A DNA stretch of 64,000 nt from Pseudoduganella ginsengisoli (lineage in GTDB: Bacteria > Pseudomonadota > Gammaproteobacteria > Burkholderiales > Burkholderiaceae_D): NCBI RefSeq assembly GCF_009720865.1, contig NZ_WNLA01000004.1, positions 1 to 64,000 of the forward strand. Direction: 5' to 3'. Positions within the stretch are counted from its first letter, which is position 1. Each line of letters starts with the position of its first letter. Under the pieces are notes generated by a model. It was not told where the DNA came from. It ran no database searches and was given only the letters and a program-made list of their open reading frames with translations. A program made the position numbers and the translations under genes. Below are positions 53,057 to 62,695 of this stretch, one piece after another.

Positions 53057-56000
53057 TTACGCCGATGATTCGATCAGCGCCGCCAGCTGGACGGGATTCA
53101 CGGGCTTGACCAAATGCGCGCTGAACCCTGCCGCCGCCGAACGGTGCTGGTCCGCAGCCTGGCCATACCCCGTCAGCGCCACCAGCCGCAAGCCCGATAG
53201 CTGCGGACGGCGGCGCAATTCAGCGGCCAGTTCATAGCCATCCATGCCGGGCAAGCCGATGTCGAGGATGGCCAGGTCCGGCTGCAGCCGCTCCGCTTCC
53301 TTCAGCGCGCTGGCCGGGTCGGACAGCGCATGCACTTCATGTCCCTGCATCGCCAGCAATTCGCTGAGCGCGTCCAGCATGTCGGTATTGTCGTCCACCA
53401 GCATGATGCGGCGGCGCAGCGCGGCCGGCAATGCCTGTGTGGCCGGCGCCGGCATGGCGGCGGGCTGCAAGGCGCTGTCCGAGCCTGACGCCAGCGGCAG
53501 CCGCACTTCAAAAACGCTGCCCTGGCCAGGCCCTGGGCTGTAGGCTGACACGATGCCGCCGTGCAGCGAAACCAGGCTGCGCACGATGGCCAGCCCCAGT
53601 CCGAGGCCGCCGTGCGCACGGTCCAGCGCCTGCGGTTCCTGCACAAACAAGTCGAACAGGCGCGGCAGCATGTCCGGCGTAATGCCGATACCGTTATCGG
53701 CCACGCGCAGCACGCAATGGCCGTCTTCCGCGTGGGCCCGCAGCGTGATGCTGCCGTTGCGGTTCGTGTATTTGGCGGCATTGGTCAGCAAATTCGACAG
53801 TACTTGCGTAAAGCGTACCGGATCGGCATCAAGCGCCAGGCCCTGCGCCGGCACATCCACGGTCAAGTGGTGGCTGCGTTCTTCCAGCAGCGAACTGACA
53901 GTTTCCACGGCCTGCGCCACCAGCGGCGCCAGTTCCACCCGCTCCCGCTGCAGCACGACTTTGCCCTGCGCGATACGGGCCACGTCCAGCAAGTCATCGA
54001 CGAGGCGCACCAGGTGGCGCGCCTGGCGCTCGATGACCGCATGTTCGCGCAGCACATGGTCCACGCCTTTCAGTTTCATGAGTTCCAGCGCGACTAAAAT
54101 CGGCGACAGCGGATTGCGCAGCTCATGGCCCAGCATGGCGAGGAATTCATCTTTCGCGCGGTTCGCCACTTCCGCCGCGCGCCGCGCCCGCACCAGTTCC
54201 GTCACTTCATAGGCCACCACCGCCACCCGGTCCACCATGCCTGCGGCATTGCGCACAGGCTGGTGCACGTAATCGAAATGGCATTCTTCCAGTTCGCCGT
54301 GCGCGCCGCGCGCCAGCCACACGCGGCGCGTATTGACCACTTGCGCGTGCCCGCTCGCATAGGCGCGTTCCAGTTCTTCCAGCACGCCTTGACCCTGCAA
54401 TTCTGGAAATGCCAGGCGCAAGGGCTGGCCTGTGGCGTCGCGGCCGTTGACCAGTTCGCGGAAGCGGTCATTCATCAATTCCACCACCAGCCCCGGCCCG
54501 CGCAGGATGGCAATGGCCATGGGCGCTTGCTGGAATACCGTGGCCATGCGGTGCGAATGGGCTTTTTCCAGCTGGCGCAGGCGATTGCGCATCAATTGCG
54601 CTTCCGCGCGGGACAGCAATTCACGGGCGGAAAACGGCTTGACGAGGTAATCGTCGGCGCCCGCATGGATGCCTTCGAGGCGGGCTTCCTCACCAGCGCG
54701 GGCGGACAGCAGCAGCACCGGCGTGTCTTGCAAGCGGCGGTCGGCCCGCAGCGCGGCGAGCAGGCCAAAGCCGTCGAGCTCGGGCATCATGACGTCGGAT
54801 ATCACCAGGCCGGGCGGATCGGCGCGTGCGCTGTCGAGCGCGGCGCGGCCATTGGCCACCATCGTCACGCGCCACCGCTCGCTCAGCAAGCGGTGCAGGT
54901 AAAGCCGCATGTCGGCATTGTCGTCGGCCACGATGATATGGCCGGTTTCCGCCAGCACGGCGGCTTTTGCCAGCACGGCTGCCGTGACGGCCGTGGCGTC
55001 GGATACGTCGGCCAGCGGCATGGGCTGCATGGGGGCGAGCGGTGGCAGTGGCGCCGGCAGCGGCGGATAGTCCTGGTCCGGCAGCCACCGCGCCGCTTCC
55101 GCGGTAAAGCTGCGCACGGCATTACCGGCCGGTGCTGTGGGCGGTGCGCTGATCTGGTCGTCGCGCAAGTGCGCGCGGCCCAGCGGCAGCGTCACAGTGA
55201 AACGGGTACCCACGCCAGGCTCGCTGTGCACAGTGATGGCGCCGTGGTGCAATTCCACCAGGTCGCGCACCAGCGCCAGGCCGATGCCGCTGCCTTCATG
55301 GCTGCGCGACTTCGCCCCTTCGATGCGGCGGAAGCGTTCAAACACGTGCGGCAAGTCGCCGGCCGCGATGCCCACGCCGCTGTCGGCCACGCACAGCACG
55401 GCGTGCTGCCCTTGCTGCTGCAGCGTCACCCGGATGCCGCCCTCGAACGTGAACTTGAATGCGTTCGACAGTAAATTCAGCACGATTTTTTCCCACAGCG
55501 ACGCATCGGCATACACCGGCATCGCCAGCGGCATGCATTGCACATCCAGTTGCAATCCCCCGTTTTCAATCAGGGAACGGAAGCCGCTGGCCAGGTCGCT
55601 GGTCAGCGCCGCCAGGTCAGTGGGGGCAAAGGATGCGTGCATGCGGCCTGCCTGCACCCGGGAAAAGTCCAGCAGGGTGTTGACGAGGCGCTGCAAACGC
55701 AGTGCATTGCGGTGCGCCAGTTCCAGCCGGCCACGCTGTTCGGGCGGCAGGCTGGCGCTGTCGGCCAGCGCATCTTCCAGCGGTCCCAGCATCAAGGTCA
55801 GCGGCGTGCGGAATTCATGGCTGACATTGGAAAAGAATGCCGTCTTGGCGCGGTCCAGTTCCGCCAGCATGTCGGCCCGTTCACGCTGCGCTTGCGCGGC
55901 CATGGCATTTTGCATGGCGGCCGCCACCTGCGCCGCCACCAGTTCAAAGAACGTGCGGTATTCCGCGTCGAGTTTGCACGCGGGGCTGGCGCCCATGATC

Positions 56001-56944
56001 AGCACGCCCGCGGCTTGGTCCTGGCCGGGCATTTGCAGCGGCAGCGCCAGCGCTTGCGTGATGCGCTGGTTGGCCAGTCCCAGCGGCAGCGCATCGAGGT
56101 CGCCCACGGGCAGCAATTCCGGGCCGCCGCCCAGCCACAGGCGGCGCAGCGGCCAGCGGCAACTGTCTGCAGGGGCCGCACCCGGCGCCTCGGCCGCCAG
56201 CACGATTTCGTGCGGCGCGATGGCGTGGCCTTCCGCGCCGCACGGCACATGGGCCGCCTGCTGCAGGCGCGCCACGCCGCCGGCGATCGTGTACAGCAGC
56301 GCAAACGGAATATCCTGCGGATTGGCGGCAATGGCCTGCATGGCTTTTTCGCAGGCGCCAGGCAGGCAATCTTCACGCAGCGCTTCGGCCGACAGCGCCG
56401 TCAGCGACGCCAGCCGGCGCGTATTCTGGTTGGTGGACGTGGTATTGGTGGATGGGCAAAACAAGCCGCCCACGCCGCCCGACTCATCCACCACGGGGCT
56501 GTATGAAAACGAATACCACGTTTCTTCGACCCACGTGCCCCGGTTCATGAACAGTTGCACGTGCTCGTACGACGATTCGCCGTGCCGGAACACTTTGTCC
56601 ACCAGCGGCGCGCAATAGTCCCAGATTTCCGCCCACACCTGGCTGGCGGGACGGCCCAGCGCCAGCGGATGCTTGGCGTGGCTGAGCACGTCGATATAGG
56701 CGTCGTTGTACAGGAACGTCGCTTCCGGCCCCCAGCCCAGCCACATCGGGTGATTCGAGTTGAGCATCAGGCTGACGACCGTGCGCAAGCTTTGCGGCCA
56801 CGCGTGCAGGTCGCCCAGCGGCGTATCGGTCCAGTCATAGGCGGCGATGCGCGCGCCCATTTCGCCGGGGGCGGCAAGGAAGGACAGGCTGCCTTGCCTG
56901 GCATCGCGCGCCGATGGCAGGCAGGCTTGGATGGGCTCGTTCAA
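53057..56944 (-). CDS. Hybrid sensor histidine kinase with two kinase and two receiver domains
   Basis: 1295 residues from a TTG start (56944). Order: PAS-like sensor (about 30-160, SLRTVVSLMLNSNHPMWLGWGPE), GAF-like region (about 180-340), HisKA with VSHEFRTPL (His376) and HATPase, receiver 1 (phospho-acceptor Asp717 in ISDVMMPELDG), PAS, HisKA with GHELRNPL (His940) and HATPase, receiver 2 (Asp1228 in LDIGLPGMDG). No membrane helix is seen, so it is probably cytosolic. No dedicated regulator gene is adjacent. The TTG has no strong ribosome binding site; the next Met is residue 30, but family members have the upstream text. Confidence 0.87.
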   Translation of the reverse strand: MNEPIQACLPSARDARQGSLSFLAAPGEMGARIAAYDWTDTPLGDLHAWPQSLRTVVSLMLNSNHPMWLGWGPEATFLYNDAYIDVLSHAKHPLALGRPASQVWAEIWDYCAPLVDKVFRHGESSYEHVQLFMNRGTWVEETWYSFSYSPVVDESGGVGGLFCPSTNTTSTNQNTRRLASLTALSAEALREDCLPGACEKAMQAIAANPQDIPFALLYTIAGGVARLQQAAHVPCGAEGHAIAPHEIVLAAEAPGAAPADSCRWPLRRLWLGGGPELLPVGDLDALPLGLANQRITQALALPLQMPGQDQAAGVLIMGASPACKLDAEYRTFFELVAAQVAAAMQNAMAAQAQRERADMLAELDRAKTAFFSNVSHEFRTPLTLMLGPLEDALADSASLPPEQRGRLELAHRNALRLQRLVNTLLDFSRVQAGRMHASFAPTDLAALTSDLASGFRSLIENGGLQLDVQCMPLAMPVYADASLWEKIVLNLLSNAFKFTFEGGIRVTLQQQGQHAVLCVADSGVGIAAGDLPHVFERFRRIEGAKSRSHEGSGIGLALVRDLVELHHGAITVHSEPGVGTRFTVTLPLGRAHLRDDQISAPPTAPAGNAVRSFTAEAARWLPDQDYPPLPAPLPPLAPMQPMPLADVSDATAVTAAVLAKAAVLAETGHIIVADDNADMRLYLHRLLSERWRVTMVANGRAALDSARADPPGLVISDVMMPELDGFGLLAALRADRRLQDTPVLLLSARAGEEARLEGIHAGADDYLVKPFSARELLSRAEAQLMRNRLRQLEKAHSHRMATVFQQAPMAIAILRGPGLVVELMNDRFRELVNGRDATGQPLRLAFPELQGQGVLEELERAYASGHAQVVNTRRVWLARGAHGELEECHFDYVHQPVRNAAGMVDRVAVVAYEVTELVRARRAAEVANRAKDEFLAMLGHELRNPLSPILVALELMKLKGVDHVLREHAVIERQARHLVRLVDDLLDVARIAQGKVVLQRERVELAPLVAQAVETVSSLLEERSHHLTVDVPAQGLALDADPVRFTQVLSNLLTNAAKYTNRNGSITLRAHAEDGHCVLRVADNGIGITPDMLPRLFDLFVQEPQALDRAHGGLGLGLAIVRSLVSLHGGIVSAYSPGPGQGSVFEVRLPLASGSDSALQPAAMPAPATQALPAALRRRIMLVDDNTDMLDALSELLAMQGHEVHALSDPASALKEAERLQPDLAILDIGLPGMDGYELAAELRRRPQLSGLRLVALTGYGQAADQHRSAAAGFSAHLVKPVNPVQLAALIESSA

Positions 56945-57044
56945 CGTACTCTCGCTCCGGTTACCATCAGTCGATGCAATTTATTTCATATTGACACGAT
57001 GTTACTGTACGCGGCGCACGCGCAGGCCACAAGCGCCGCACCTG

Positions 57045-57953
57045 TCAACGTGCGGCGCGGGATACCGGCCGCAAGATATGGCGGCCTGCCGCCAGTACAG
57101 CCGCGCTCAGCCGTTCCAGTTTGGGCGATTGCACGCGCCAGCTGTGCCAGTACAGCGTGACGTCGCTATGGCAGCCGGGCGCCATGTCGATGATCACGCC
57201 TTTTTCCAGCCGGTCTCCCACCTGTTGTTCCGGCACCATGCCGTAGCCCATGCCCAGCTCGATGGCTTGCACGAAGGCAGGGCTGGACGGGATGTAATGG
57301 CACGGATAACTGCCTGGCGCCAGGCCGAATTCGCGCTGCATGAAGTTGGCCTGCAGCAAATCTTTGCGGTCGAATACCAGCATGGGTGCGCGCCGCGCCG
57401 GCTCACGCGCGAGGCCATCGGGAAACCACCGGCGCGCAAACGCGGGCGACGCCAACATGTTGTAGCGCATCACGCCCAGCGGCTCCACCACGCAGCCGCG
57501 CATCGGCTGCGGTTCAGTTGACACGCCGGCCAGCGCCAGGCCCCGTTCCAGCAGCGTGTACGTGTGGTCCTGGTCGTCCAGCGCGATATCGAGCATCAGG
57601 TTTTCTTCAATAAGGAAGGGCGCCAGTTCCGGCAACAGCCAGTTGGCCAGCGTGTCGTGGTTGACGGCCAGCGGCACGGACAGCGGGCGCGCATCGTCTT
57701 GCCGCGACTCGGCGAGGAATTCCTGTTCCAGCAATTTACTGCGGCGCAGGTATTGGGCCAGGTGCTGGCCCGCGCGCGTCGGGCGGCAGGGGCGGCTGCG
57801 GATCACCAGCGGCGCGCCCTGTGCCGCTTCCAGCGCACCGATGCGCTGCGACACGGCCGACGCCGTGATATGCAATTGTGCGGCAGCCTGCTCGAAGCTG
57901 CCTGTGTCGAGGATGGCAAGCAGGGTGTCGGCCTGGCGGGGATCGGGCAGCAT
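57045..57953 (-). CDS. argP: LysR-family regulator, ArgP/IciA type
   Basis: 302 residues. N-terminal HTH (LLAILDTGSFEQAAAQLHITASAVSQRIGALEAAQG) with text typical of ArgP, and an effector-binding domain. It is divergent from an argO/lysE-like exporter gene over 112 bp, the same arrangement as in other bacteria where ArgP activates export of Arg/Lys analogues. Regulation by lysine or arginine is expected by family, not shown here. Confidence 0.87.
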   Translation of the reverse strand: MLPDPRQADTLLAILDTGSFEQAAAQLHITASAVSQRIGALEAAQGAPLVIRSRPCRPTRAGQHLAQYLRRSKLLEQEFLAESRQDDARPLSVPLAVNHDTLANWLLPELAPFLIEENLMLDIALDDQDHTYTLLERGLALAGVSTEPQPMRGCVVEPLGVMRYNMLASPAFARRWFPDGLAREPARRAPMLVFDRKDLLQANFMQREFGLAPGSYPCHYIPSSPAFVQAIELGMGYGMVPEQQVGDRLEKGVIIDMAPGCHSDVTLYWHSWRVQSPKLERLSAAVLAAGRHILRPVSRAAR

Positions 57954-58065
57954 GGCGGACCTTTACATTAGAAATTCTTAAGTAACCTCATAAATATTAA
58001 TGCAGCTTCATTTTATCTGCCGGGCAAGCCAACATCAGCCCATGACTTGACGACAGGAGGTTGCG
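57954..58065. promoter_or_regulatory. Divergent argP-argO control region
   Basis: A clearly AT-rich stretch (about 57962-58015) lies between the two starts and is the likely LysR-type binding and promoter region; AGGAGG at 58055-58060 is the exporter's ribosome binding site. No exact -35/-10 pair is asserted. Confidence 0.45.
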
Positions 58066-58686
58066 ATGCTGGTACCGGCAGTGTTTTTGAATGGATTAGG
58101 GATGGGCGCCAGCCTGATCATGGCGATCGGGGCGCAAAACGCGCATGTGCTGCGCATGGGCGTGTGGCGGCGCCACGTCGGCGTGACAGTGGCGGCCTGC
58201 ATTGCTGTCGATATCGTGCTGATTGCAGCCGGAGTGGCCGGCATGGGGGCGCTGATCCAGTCATCGCCGTTGCTGCTGGGTGCGGCGCGCTGGGGCGGCG
58301 CGGCGTTCCTCGTGTGGTATGGCTTGCGCAGCTGGGCGTCGCTGTTGCGCACGTCGACACTGGAAGTGCGGGACGATGGCGTGCAAGCGGACTGGCGGCG
58401 CGCCCTGGTCACCATCCTGGCCCTGTCGCTGTTGAACCCCCACGTTTATCTGGATACGCTGGTGCTGCTGGGCTCGCTGGGCGGCCAATATGCGCAAGCC
58501 GACCGTCCCAGTTTTGCCGTGGGCGCCATGACAGCGTCGCTGCTGTGGTTTACCGCGCTGGGATATGGCGCCAGCCGCCTGTCTGCATGGCTGCGGCAGC
58601 CGCTGGTGTGGAAGGGGATTGAAGCATTAACGGGCGCCGTCATGCTGGCTTTGGCGGCCGGACTGGCAGGGCAGGGACACATCTAG
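58066..58686 (+). CDS. argO: LysE/ArgO-family amino acid exporter
   Basis: 206 residues with about six membrane segments. GLGMGASLIMAIGAQNAHVLRMG at the N-terminus and ALSLLNPHVYLDTLVLLGSLGGQY in the middle are the LysE/ArgO signature regions. It exports basic amino acids such as arginine. The adjacent argP-type regulator supports the assignment. Confidence 0.9.
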   Translation: MLVPAVFLNGLGMGASLIMAIGAQNAHVLRMGVWRRHVGVTVAACIAVDIVLIAAGVAGMGALIQSSPLLLGAARWGGAAFLVWYGLRSWASLLRTSTLEVRDDGVQADWRRALVTILALSLLNPHVYLDTLVLLGSLGGQYAQADRPSFAVGAMTASLLWFTALGYGASRLSAWLRQPLVWKGIEALTGAVMLALAAGLAGQGHI

Positions 58687-58687
58687 T

Positions 58688-58712
58688 GCCGGGCCCGCCG
58701 GACAGGCCCGGC
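58688..58712. terminator. Hairpin between argO and the convergent hypothetical gene
   Basis: GCCGGGCC (58688-58695) pairs with GGCCCGGC (58705-58712) across a 9-base loop directly after the argO stop. The convergent gene ends at 58731. A strong GC stem without a T-run; may stop transcription in both directions. Confidence 0.45.
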
Positions 58713-58730
58713 GGCCCCGATTATCCCTGC

Positions 58731-59711
58731 TCAGTTGTTGCGGGCCTTGGTCAGCGCATCGGATATCACGGCGATGACTACCGCTATGCCCAGCAGCAGC
58801 ATCACCGAACTGGGCTCTTTCAGCCACTTGATAAAACGTGAAATCATGCCGGGTTCCGCGCCAGGGTCGAGATCGAAGTCGCAGTCACTGCAGCGCCTGT
58901 ATTGTTGTGGGGCGGGGTCGCTGCGGGGAGCGCGCGAATCGGCCGAATGCATGGCGTAAGGGCTGGCCATATTTTTCGGCGAACTATTCAGTGATTGCGA
59001 GTAGGTAACATATTCCGCCATGGCTGCGCTGCGGTTGGTACTGACATAAACACTGCCTTCCGGACAACTCCGCTGGTTGGATGCGCCTACCGTGTTGTAG
59101 CTGCCATCCTTGGCAACGCACAGGCTGTTAAAGTCCCGGTCAACGGCGCCGCTGCCGTAGCCTGCGCCGTTGTTGGGCGCGCTGATTTGCTGGTACGGGG
59201 CGGACGCGATGCTGGCGGCTTCGCGGGCGCTGCCCTGGTCCGTGTCGAACTGGGAAACCAGCGCCCGTACACTGCTGTAGGCTTGTAGCATCTTCAGCTT
59301 GACCTTCCACTTGAGTTCCTCATCGCTGGCGTACTGGTCAGCGGCCTCAATCGCATGGGTGGGTACACTATAGGAAGGGCCCGGCTGGCTGCCGGGCGAC
59401 GACAGGACTGAGTCCGTACGGACGGCAGCAAAAGTCGACGTGAAGTAGCTGATGTCGTTGCCGGCGGCAGCTTCATTCGCCGGGGCGGCAAGCTGGCTCG
59501 GTGCGGGGACCGCCGTTGCGCCGGCCAGGAGCTGGCAACCGCCATCGGACGTGCATCCCGGCTGCGAATCCGCTGCATTGGCGCGGTTGTTTTGTACCTG
59601 GCGTTCGCTGGCGCTGGGCGCCACCAGCGTGACCACGGTGGCGCTGGCAGTCTGACTGGCCACTAGCAGGAACAGCACGGTAATTTTTCGAACGATGGCA
59701 GGCAGTTTCAT
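58731..59711 (-). CDS. Secreted, C-terminally anchored protein of unknown function
   Basis: 326 residues. Signal peptide (ITVLFLLVASQTASA), then a Ser/Ala/Gln/Asn-rich low-complexity body with several Cys (CTSDGGC near residue 53, CPEG, CSDCD near 275) that may form disulfides, and a single membrane helix near the C-terminus (SVMLLLGIAVVIAVISDAL) with a short tail that lacks the basic end of PEP-CTERM proteins. I do not recognise the family. It stands alone: divergent from the glycosylase-like gene, convergent with argO. Confidence 0.6.
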   Translation of the reverse strand: MKLPAIVRKITVLFLLVASQTASATVVTLVAPSASERQVQNNRANAADSQPGCTSDGGCQLLAGATAVPAPSQLAAPANEAAAGNDISYFTSTFAAVRTDSVLSSPGSQPGPSYSVPTHAIEAADQYASDEELKWKVKLKMLQAYSSVRALVSQFDTDQGSAREAASIASAPYQQISAPNNGAGYGSGAVDRDFNSLCVAKDGSYNTVGASNQRSCPEGSVYVSTNRSAAMAEYVTYSQSLNSSPKNMASPYAMHSADSRAPRSDPAPQQYRRCSDCDFDLDPGAEPGMISRFIKWLKEPSSVMLLLGIAVVIAVISDALTKARNN

Positions 59712-59895
59712 CGCTACGTCCCCTCATATTATTCCCTCTTGTTAAAGAGGTGCGCGGATTGCTCTACATTAACCCAAGCATAAGGCGTGCCTTGCATAAA
59801 AAAATGAACTAAATCAATAACTTGGTATTGCGATTATTCAATGAAAAATTCCCAGTGTAAAGAAAACCGATTTATTGCCTGCTGGAATTTTCATA

Positions 59896-59943
59896 GGCAA
59901 TAGCTATTGCCAAGTGGGAAGCTGTGGAGCGGTCTGCTAGAAT
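59896..59943 (+). promoter_or_regulatory. Candidate promoter with 16-bp palindrome
   Basis: GGCAATAGCTATTGCC (59896-59911) is a perfect palindrome. An extended -10 (TGCTAGAAT, hexamer 59938-59943) lies about 30 bases downstream and 25 bases before the glycosylase-like gene. Together they may be an operator and promoter; the rest of the 257-bp gap is AT-rich without other visible structure. Confidence 0.35.
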
Positions 59944-59968
59944 CGCCGCTTTTGCCCATCTTTGCGCC

Positions 59969-60727
59969 ATGCCGATTCCTTCCCACCTGATTGAGGCGCT
60001 GGAGCGCGCCGACGCTTCCTGGCGCCCTGTGCTGGCTGCCGGTTTGCAGGCCATGCATGCCGCGACGCCGGCATACTTCGAGACGTTGACGGACTTCCTG
60101 CCGACGGAGCAGCGCCTGTTTGCCGCGTTTGCGCAGCCGATGGACCGGGTGCGTTATGTGTTGATCGGCGAGGGGCCGTATCCGCGCGCGGAAAGCGCGA
60201 CCGGCGTGTGTTTCATGGATGGCGCCGTCAAGGGCCTGTGGTCGGAAGAAGAGGGCGGCGGCTTGTCGAAAGCTGTCAATAAAGCCACGTCGCTGCGCAA
60301 TTTCATGAAAATGCTGCTGGTGGCGGACGGCCGCCTGGCGCCGGACGATACGGGCACGCTGGCGCTGGCCCGCATTGCCGCGCAATCGCGCGGCGTGCCG
60401 GGCGTCGTGCAATCGCTCGGTGAAATTCAGCAAAAGTTCTTTGACGCGGGTTTCCTGCTGTTGAATGCCACGCTGGTATTCCGTGAAACCGTGGCGCCGG
60501 CAAAAGATGCGAAAGCGTGGATGCCATTCCTGCAAACCGTGCTGGCGGCGCTGAACGAACAGCAGCCAACGTTAGTGTTGTGGGGAAAGATTGCCGAACA
60601 GCTCAATAAGCTGGAAGAGGCGCAAGCGTTGCCGCAAATTGCCGCTGAGCACCCTTATAACCTCAGCTTTATTACCAATAGCAATATGCACGCGCTGTTC
60701 AAGCCGATGGGCTTGTTACGCTGTTGA
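59969..60727 (+). CDS. Uracil-DNA glycosylase-like protein with altered active-site motif
   Basis: 252 residues. The fold looks like family 1 uracil-DNA glycosylase: a motif-A region VLIGEGPYPRAESATGVCF (G67-E-G-P-Y71) and a C-terminal HPYNLSF (His228) in place of HPSPLS. Classical Ung has GQDPYH, so the catalytic Asp is Gly here and the final His is Pro. It may recognise another base, act as a DNA-binding protein without glycosylase activity, or be a distant homologue with other chemistry. The downstream isc operon is separate. Start ATG at 59969 is preferred over 59924. Confidence 0.65.
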   Translation: MPIPSHLIEALERADASWRPVLAAGLQAMHAATPAYFETLTDFLPTEQRLFAAFAQPMDRVRYVLIGEGPYPRAESATGVCFMDGAVKGLWSEEEGGGLSKAVNKATSLRNFMKMLLVADGRLAPDDTGTLALARIAAQSRGVPGVVQSLGEIQQKFFDAGFLLLNATLVFRETVAPAKDAKAWMPFLQTVLAALNEQQPTLVLWGKIAEQLNKLEEAQALPQIAAEHPYNLSFITNSNMHALFKPMGLLRC

Positions 60728-60780
60728 AACACCCGTAAAAACGCGCACACAGCCTCGACTGGCGGCGTCAGCGGCGTCGC

Positions 60781-60829
60781 CTGACAAGAATAGTCAAATA
60801 AGGTATACTTGACTAAATCGTTCAACTAA
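60781..60829 (+). promoter_or_regulatory. iscR promoter with IscR type-1 binding site
   Basis: A sigma70 promoter with -35 CTGACA (60781-60786), a 17-base spacer and -10 TATACT (60804-60809). The 25 bases from 60805 to 60829 (starting ATACTTGACTAAATC) fit the E. coli IscR type-1 consensus at about 22 of 25 positions and overlap the -10. Cluster-loaded IscR should repress the operon here (autoregulation). Confidence 0.75.
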
Positions 60830-60883
60830 TCAGTCTTTAAGTGATGTTGAACAAGGAAGTATTCTAACTCAACCGAGGTTGTG

Positions 60884-61357
60884 ATGCGTCTGACCACCAA
60901 AGGCCGTTTTGCAGTGACTGCGATGATTGATCTGGCTTTGCGCCAAGGCAAAGGCCCGGTCACGCTGTCTGGCATCTCGCAACGCCAGGCGATTTCGCTG
61001 TCTTACCTGGAACAATTGTTTGGCAAGCTGCGCCGCCATGAAATCGTTGAATCGATCCGTGGCCCCGGCGGCGGCTACAGCCTGGCGCGCCGTGCCGACA
61101 AGGTGACGGTCGCCGACATCATCATTGCAGTGGATGAACCGCTGGACGCCACCCAGTGCGGCGGCAAGGAAAACTGCCATGGCGCCGACGCCGCCACGGG
61201 CGCGCGCTGCATGACCCACGAACTGTGGGCCACCCTGAATGAAAAAATGGTCGATTACCTGGACTCCGTTTCCCTGCAGGACCTGGTCGATCAGCAAAAA
61301 CAGAAACATGCCGAGCAAAACGTCGTGGTCATGCACCGCAACGCTGCTTTGGGCTAA
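60884..61357 (+). CDS. iscR: Fe-S cluster regulator IscR
   Basis: 157 residues from ATG at 60884. Rrf2-family winged HTH (MRLTTKGRFAVTAMIDLALRQ through SYLEQLFGKLRRHEIVESIRGPGGGY), then three Cys that ligate the [2Fe-2S] cluster: CGGKENC and a third Cys after ten residues (GARCMTHELW), a wider spacing than in E. coli. It represses the isc operon when the cluster is present. First gene of the operon. Confidence 0.93.
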   Translation: MRLTTKGRFAVTAMIDLALRQGKGPVTLSGISQRQAISLSYLEQLFGKLRRHEIVESIRGPGGGYSLARRADKVTVADIIIAVDEPLDATQCGGKENCHGADAATGARCMTHELWATLNEKMVDYLDSVSLQDLVDQQKQKHAEQNVVVMHRNAALG

Positions 61358-61384
61358 ACCAGCTGCAAATATTTGGAGTAATTG

Positions 61385-62662
61385 ATGAACGCCCCTGAAA
61401 AAACCGTCGCCCAGGCTCAGGTACTCACTGCCCCGGTGGAATTCCACACCGCGCCGCACTTCCCGATCTACATGGACTATTCGGCCACGACGCCAATCGA
61501 TCCGCGCGTGGCCGACCAGATGATCCCGTACCTGCGCGAACAGTTCGGCAACCCGGCTTCCCGCAGCCACATGTATGGCTGGACCGCCGAGAAGGCCGTG
61601 GAAGAGGCGCGTGGCCACGTGGCGGCGCTCGTCAATGCGGACCCGCGTGAAATCATCTGGACGTCCGGCGCGACGGAATCGAACAACCTGGCGCTGAAAG
61701 GCGCGGCGAACTTCTACAAAACCAAGGGTAAGCACATCATCACCGTCAAGACCGAGCACAAGTCCGTGCTGGACACGGTGCGTGAACTGGAGCGCCAGGG
61801 CTTTGACGCGACGTACCTGGAACCGCAAGATAACGGCCTGATCACGATCGAGCAGCTGACCGCGGCCATCCGTCCGGACACCATCGTGGTATCCGTCATG
61901 CTGGTCAATAATGAAATCGGCGTGATCCAGCCCATCGCGGAAATCGGCGAACTGTGCCGCTCGAAAGGCATCATCTTCCATTGCGACGCGGCGCAAGCCA
62001 CCGGCAAAGTCGCGATCGACTTGCAAAAAACCAAGGTTGACTTGATGACCTTCACGGCGCACAAGACTTATGGCCCGAAAGGCGTGGGCGCGCTGTACGT
62101 GTGCCGCAAGCCGCGTGTGCGGATCGAAGCGCAAATGCACGGCGGCGGCCATGAGCGCGGCCTGCGCTCCGGCACCTTGCCGACCCACCAGATCGTCGGC
62201 ATGGGCGAAGCTTTCCGCCTGGCCAAAGTCGAGATGGACAGCGAAATCGGCCGCATCAAGGCACTGCGCGACCGCCTGGCCAAAGGCTTGCAGGAAATCG
62301 AAGAAACGTACATCAACGGCGACATGGAGCACCGCGTGCCGCACAACCTGAACGTCAGCTTCAACTACGTGGAAGGCGAATCGCTGATCATGGCAGTGAA
62401 AGACCTGGCGGTATCGTCCGGTTCGGCCTGCACGTCGGCATCGCTGGAACCATCGTACGTGCTGCGCGCGCTGGGCCGCAGCGATGAACTGGCGCACAGC
62501 TCGATCCGCTTTACCATTGGCCGTTTTACGACCGAAAAAGATATCGACTTCGCCGTGGACTTGATGAAGTCCAAGGTGGGCAAGCTGCGCGAACTGTCGC
62601 CGCTGTGGGAAATGTACAAGGACGGCGTCGATATCAGTTCCATCCAGTGGGCCGCCCACTAA
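61385..62662 (+). CDS. iscS: Cysteine desulfurase IscS
   Basis: 425 residues from ATG at 61385. PLP-lysine K227 in [10 protein letters not shown], and the mobile sulfur-carrying Cys349 in [11 protein letters not shown]-terminal extension of about 20 residues before [14 protein letters not shown]. It supplies sulfur to IscU and other acceptors. The ribosome binding site GGAG is before the start. Confidence 0.95.
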   Translation: MNAPEKTVAQAQVLTAPVEFHTAPHFPIYMDYSATTPIDPRVADQMIPYLREQFGNPASRSHMYGWTAEKAVEEARGHVAALVNADPREIIWTSGATESNNLALKGAANFYKTKGKHIITVKTEHKSVLDTVRELERQGFDATYLEPQDNGLITIEQLTAAIRPDTIVVSVMLVNNEIGVIQPIAEIGELCRSKGIIFHCDAAQATGKVAIDLQKTKVDLMTFTAHKTYGPKGVGALYVCRKPRVRIEAQMHGGGHERGLRSGTLPTHQIVGMGEAFRLAKVEMDSEIGRIKALRDRLAKGLQEIEETYINGDMEHRVPHNLNVSFNYVEGESLIMAVKDLAVSSGSACTSASLEPSYVLRALGRSDELAHSSIRFTIGRFTTEKDIDFAVDLMKSKVGKLRELSPLWEMYKDGVDISSIQWAAH

Positions 62663-62695
62663 TCGCGTACAAAATTGAATAGATAGGAGCATCAA

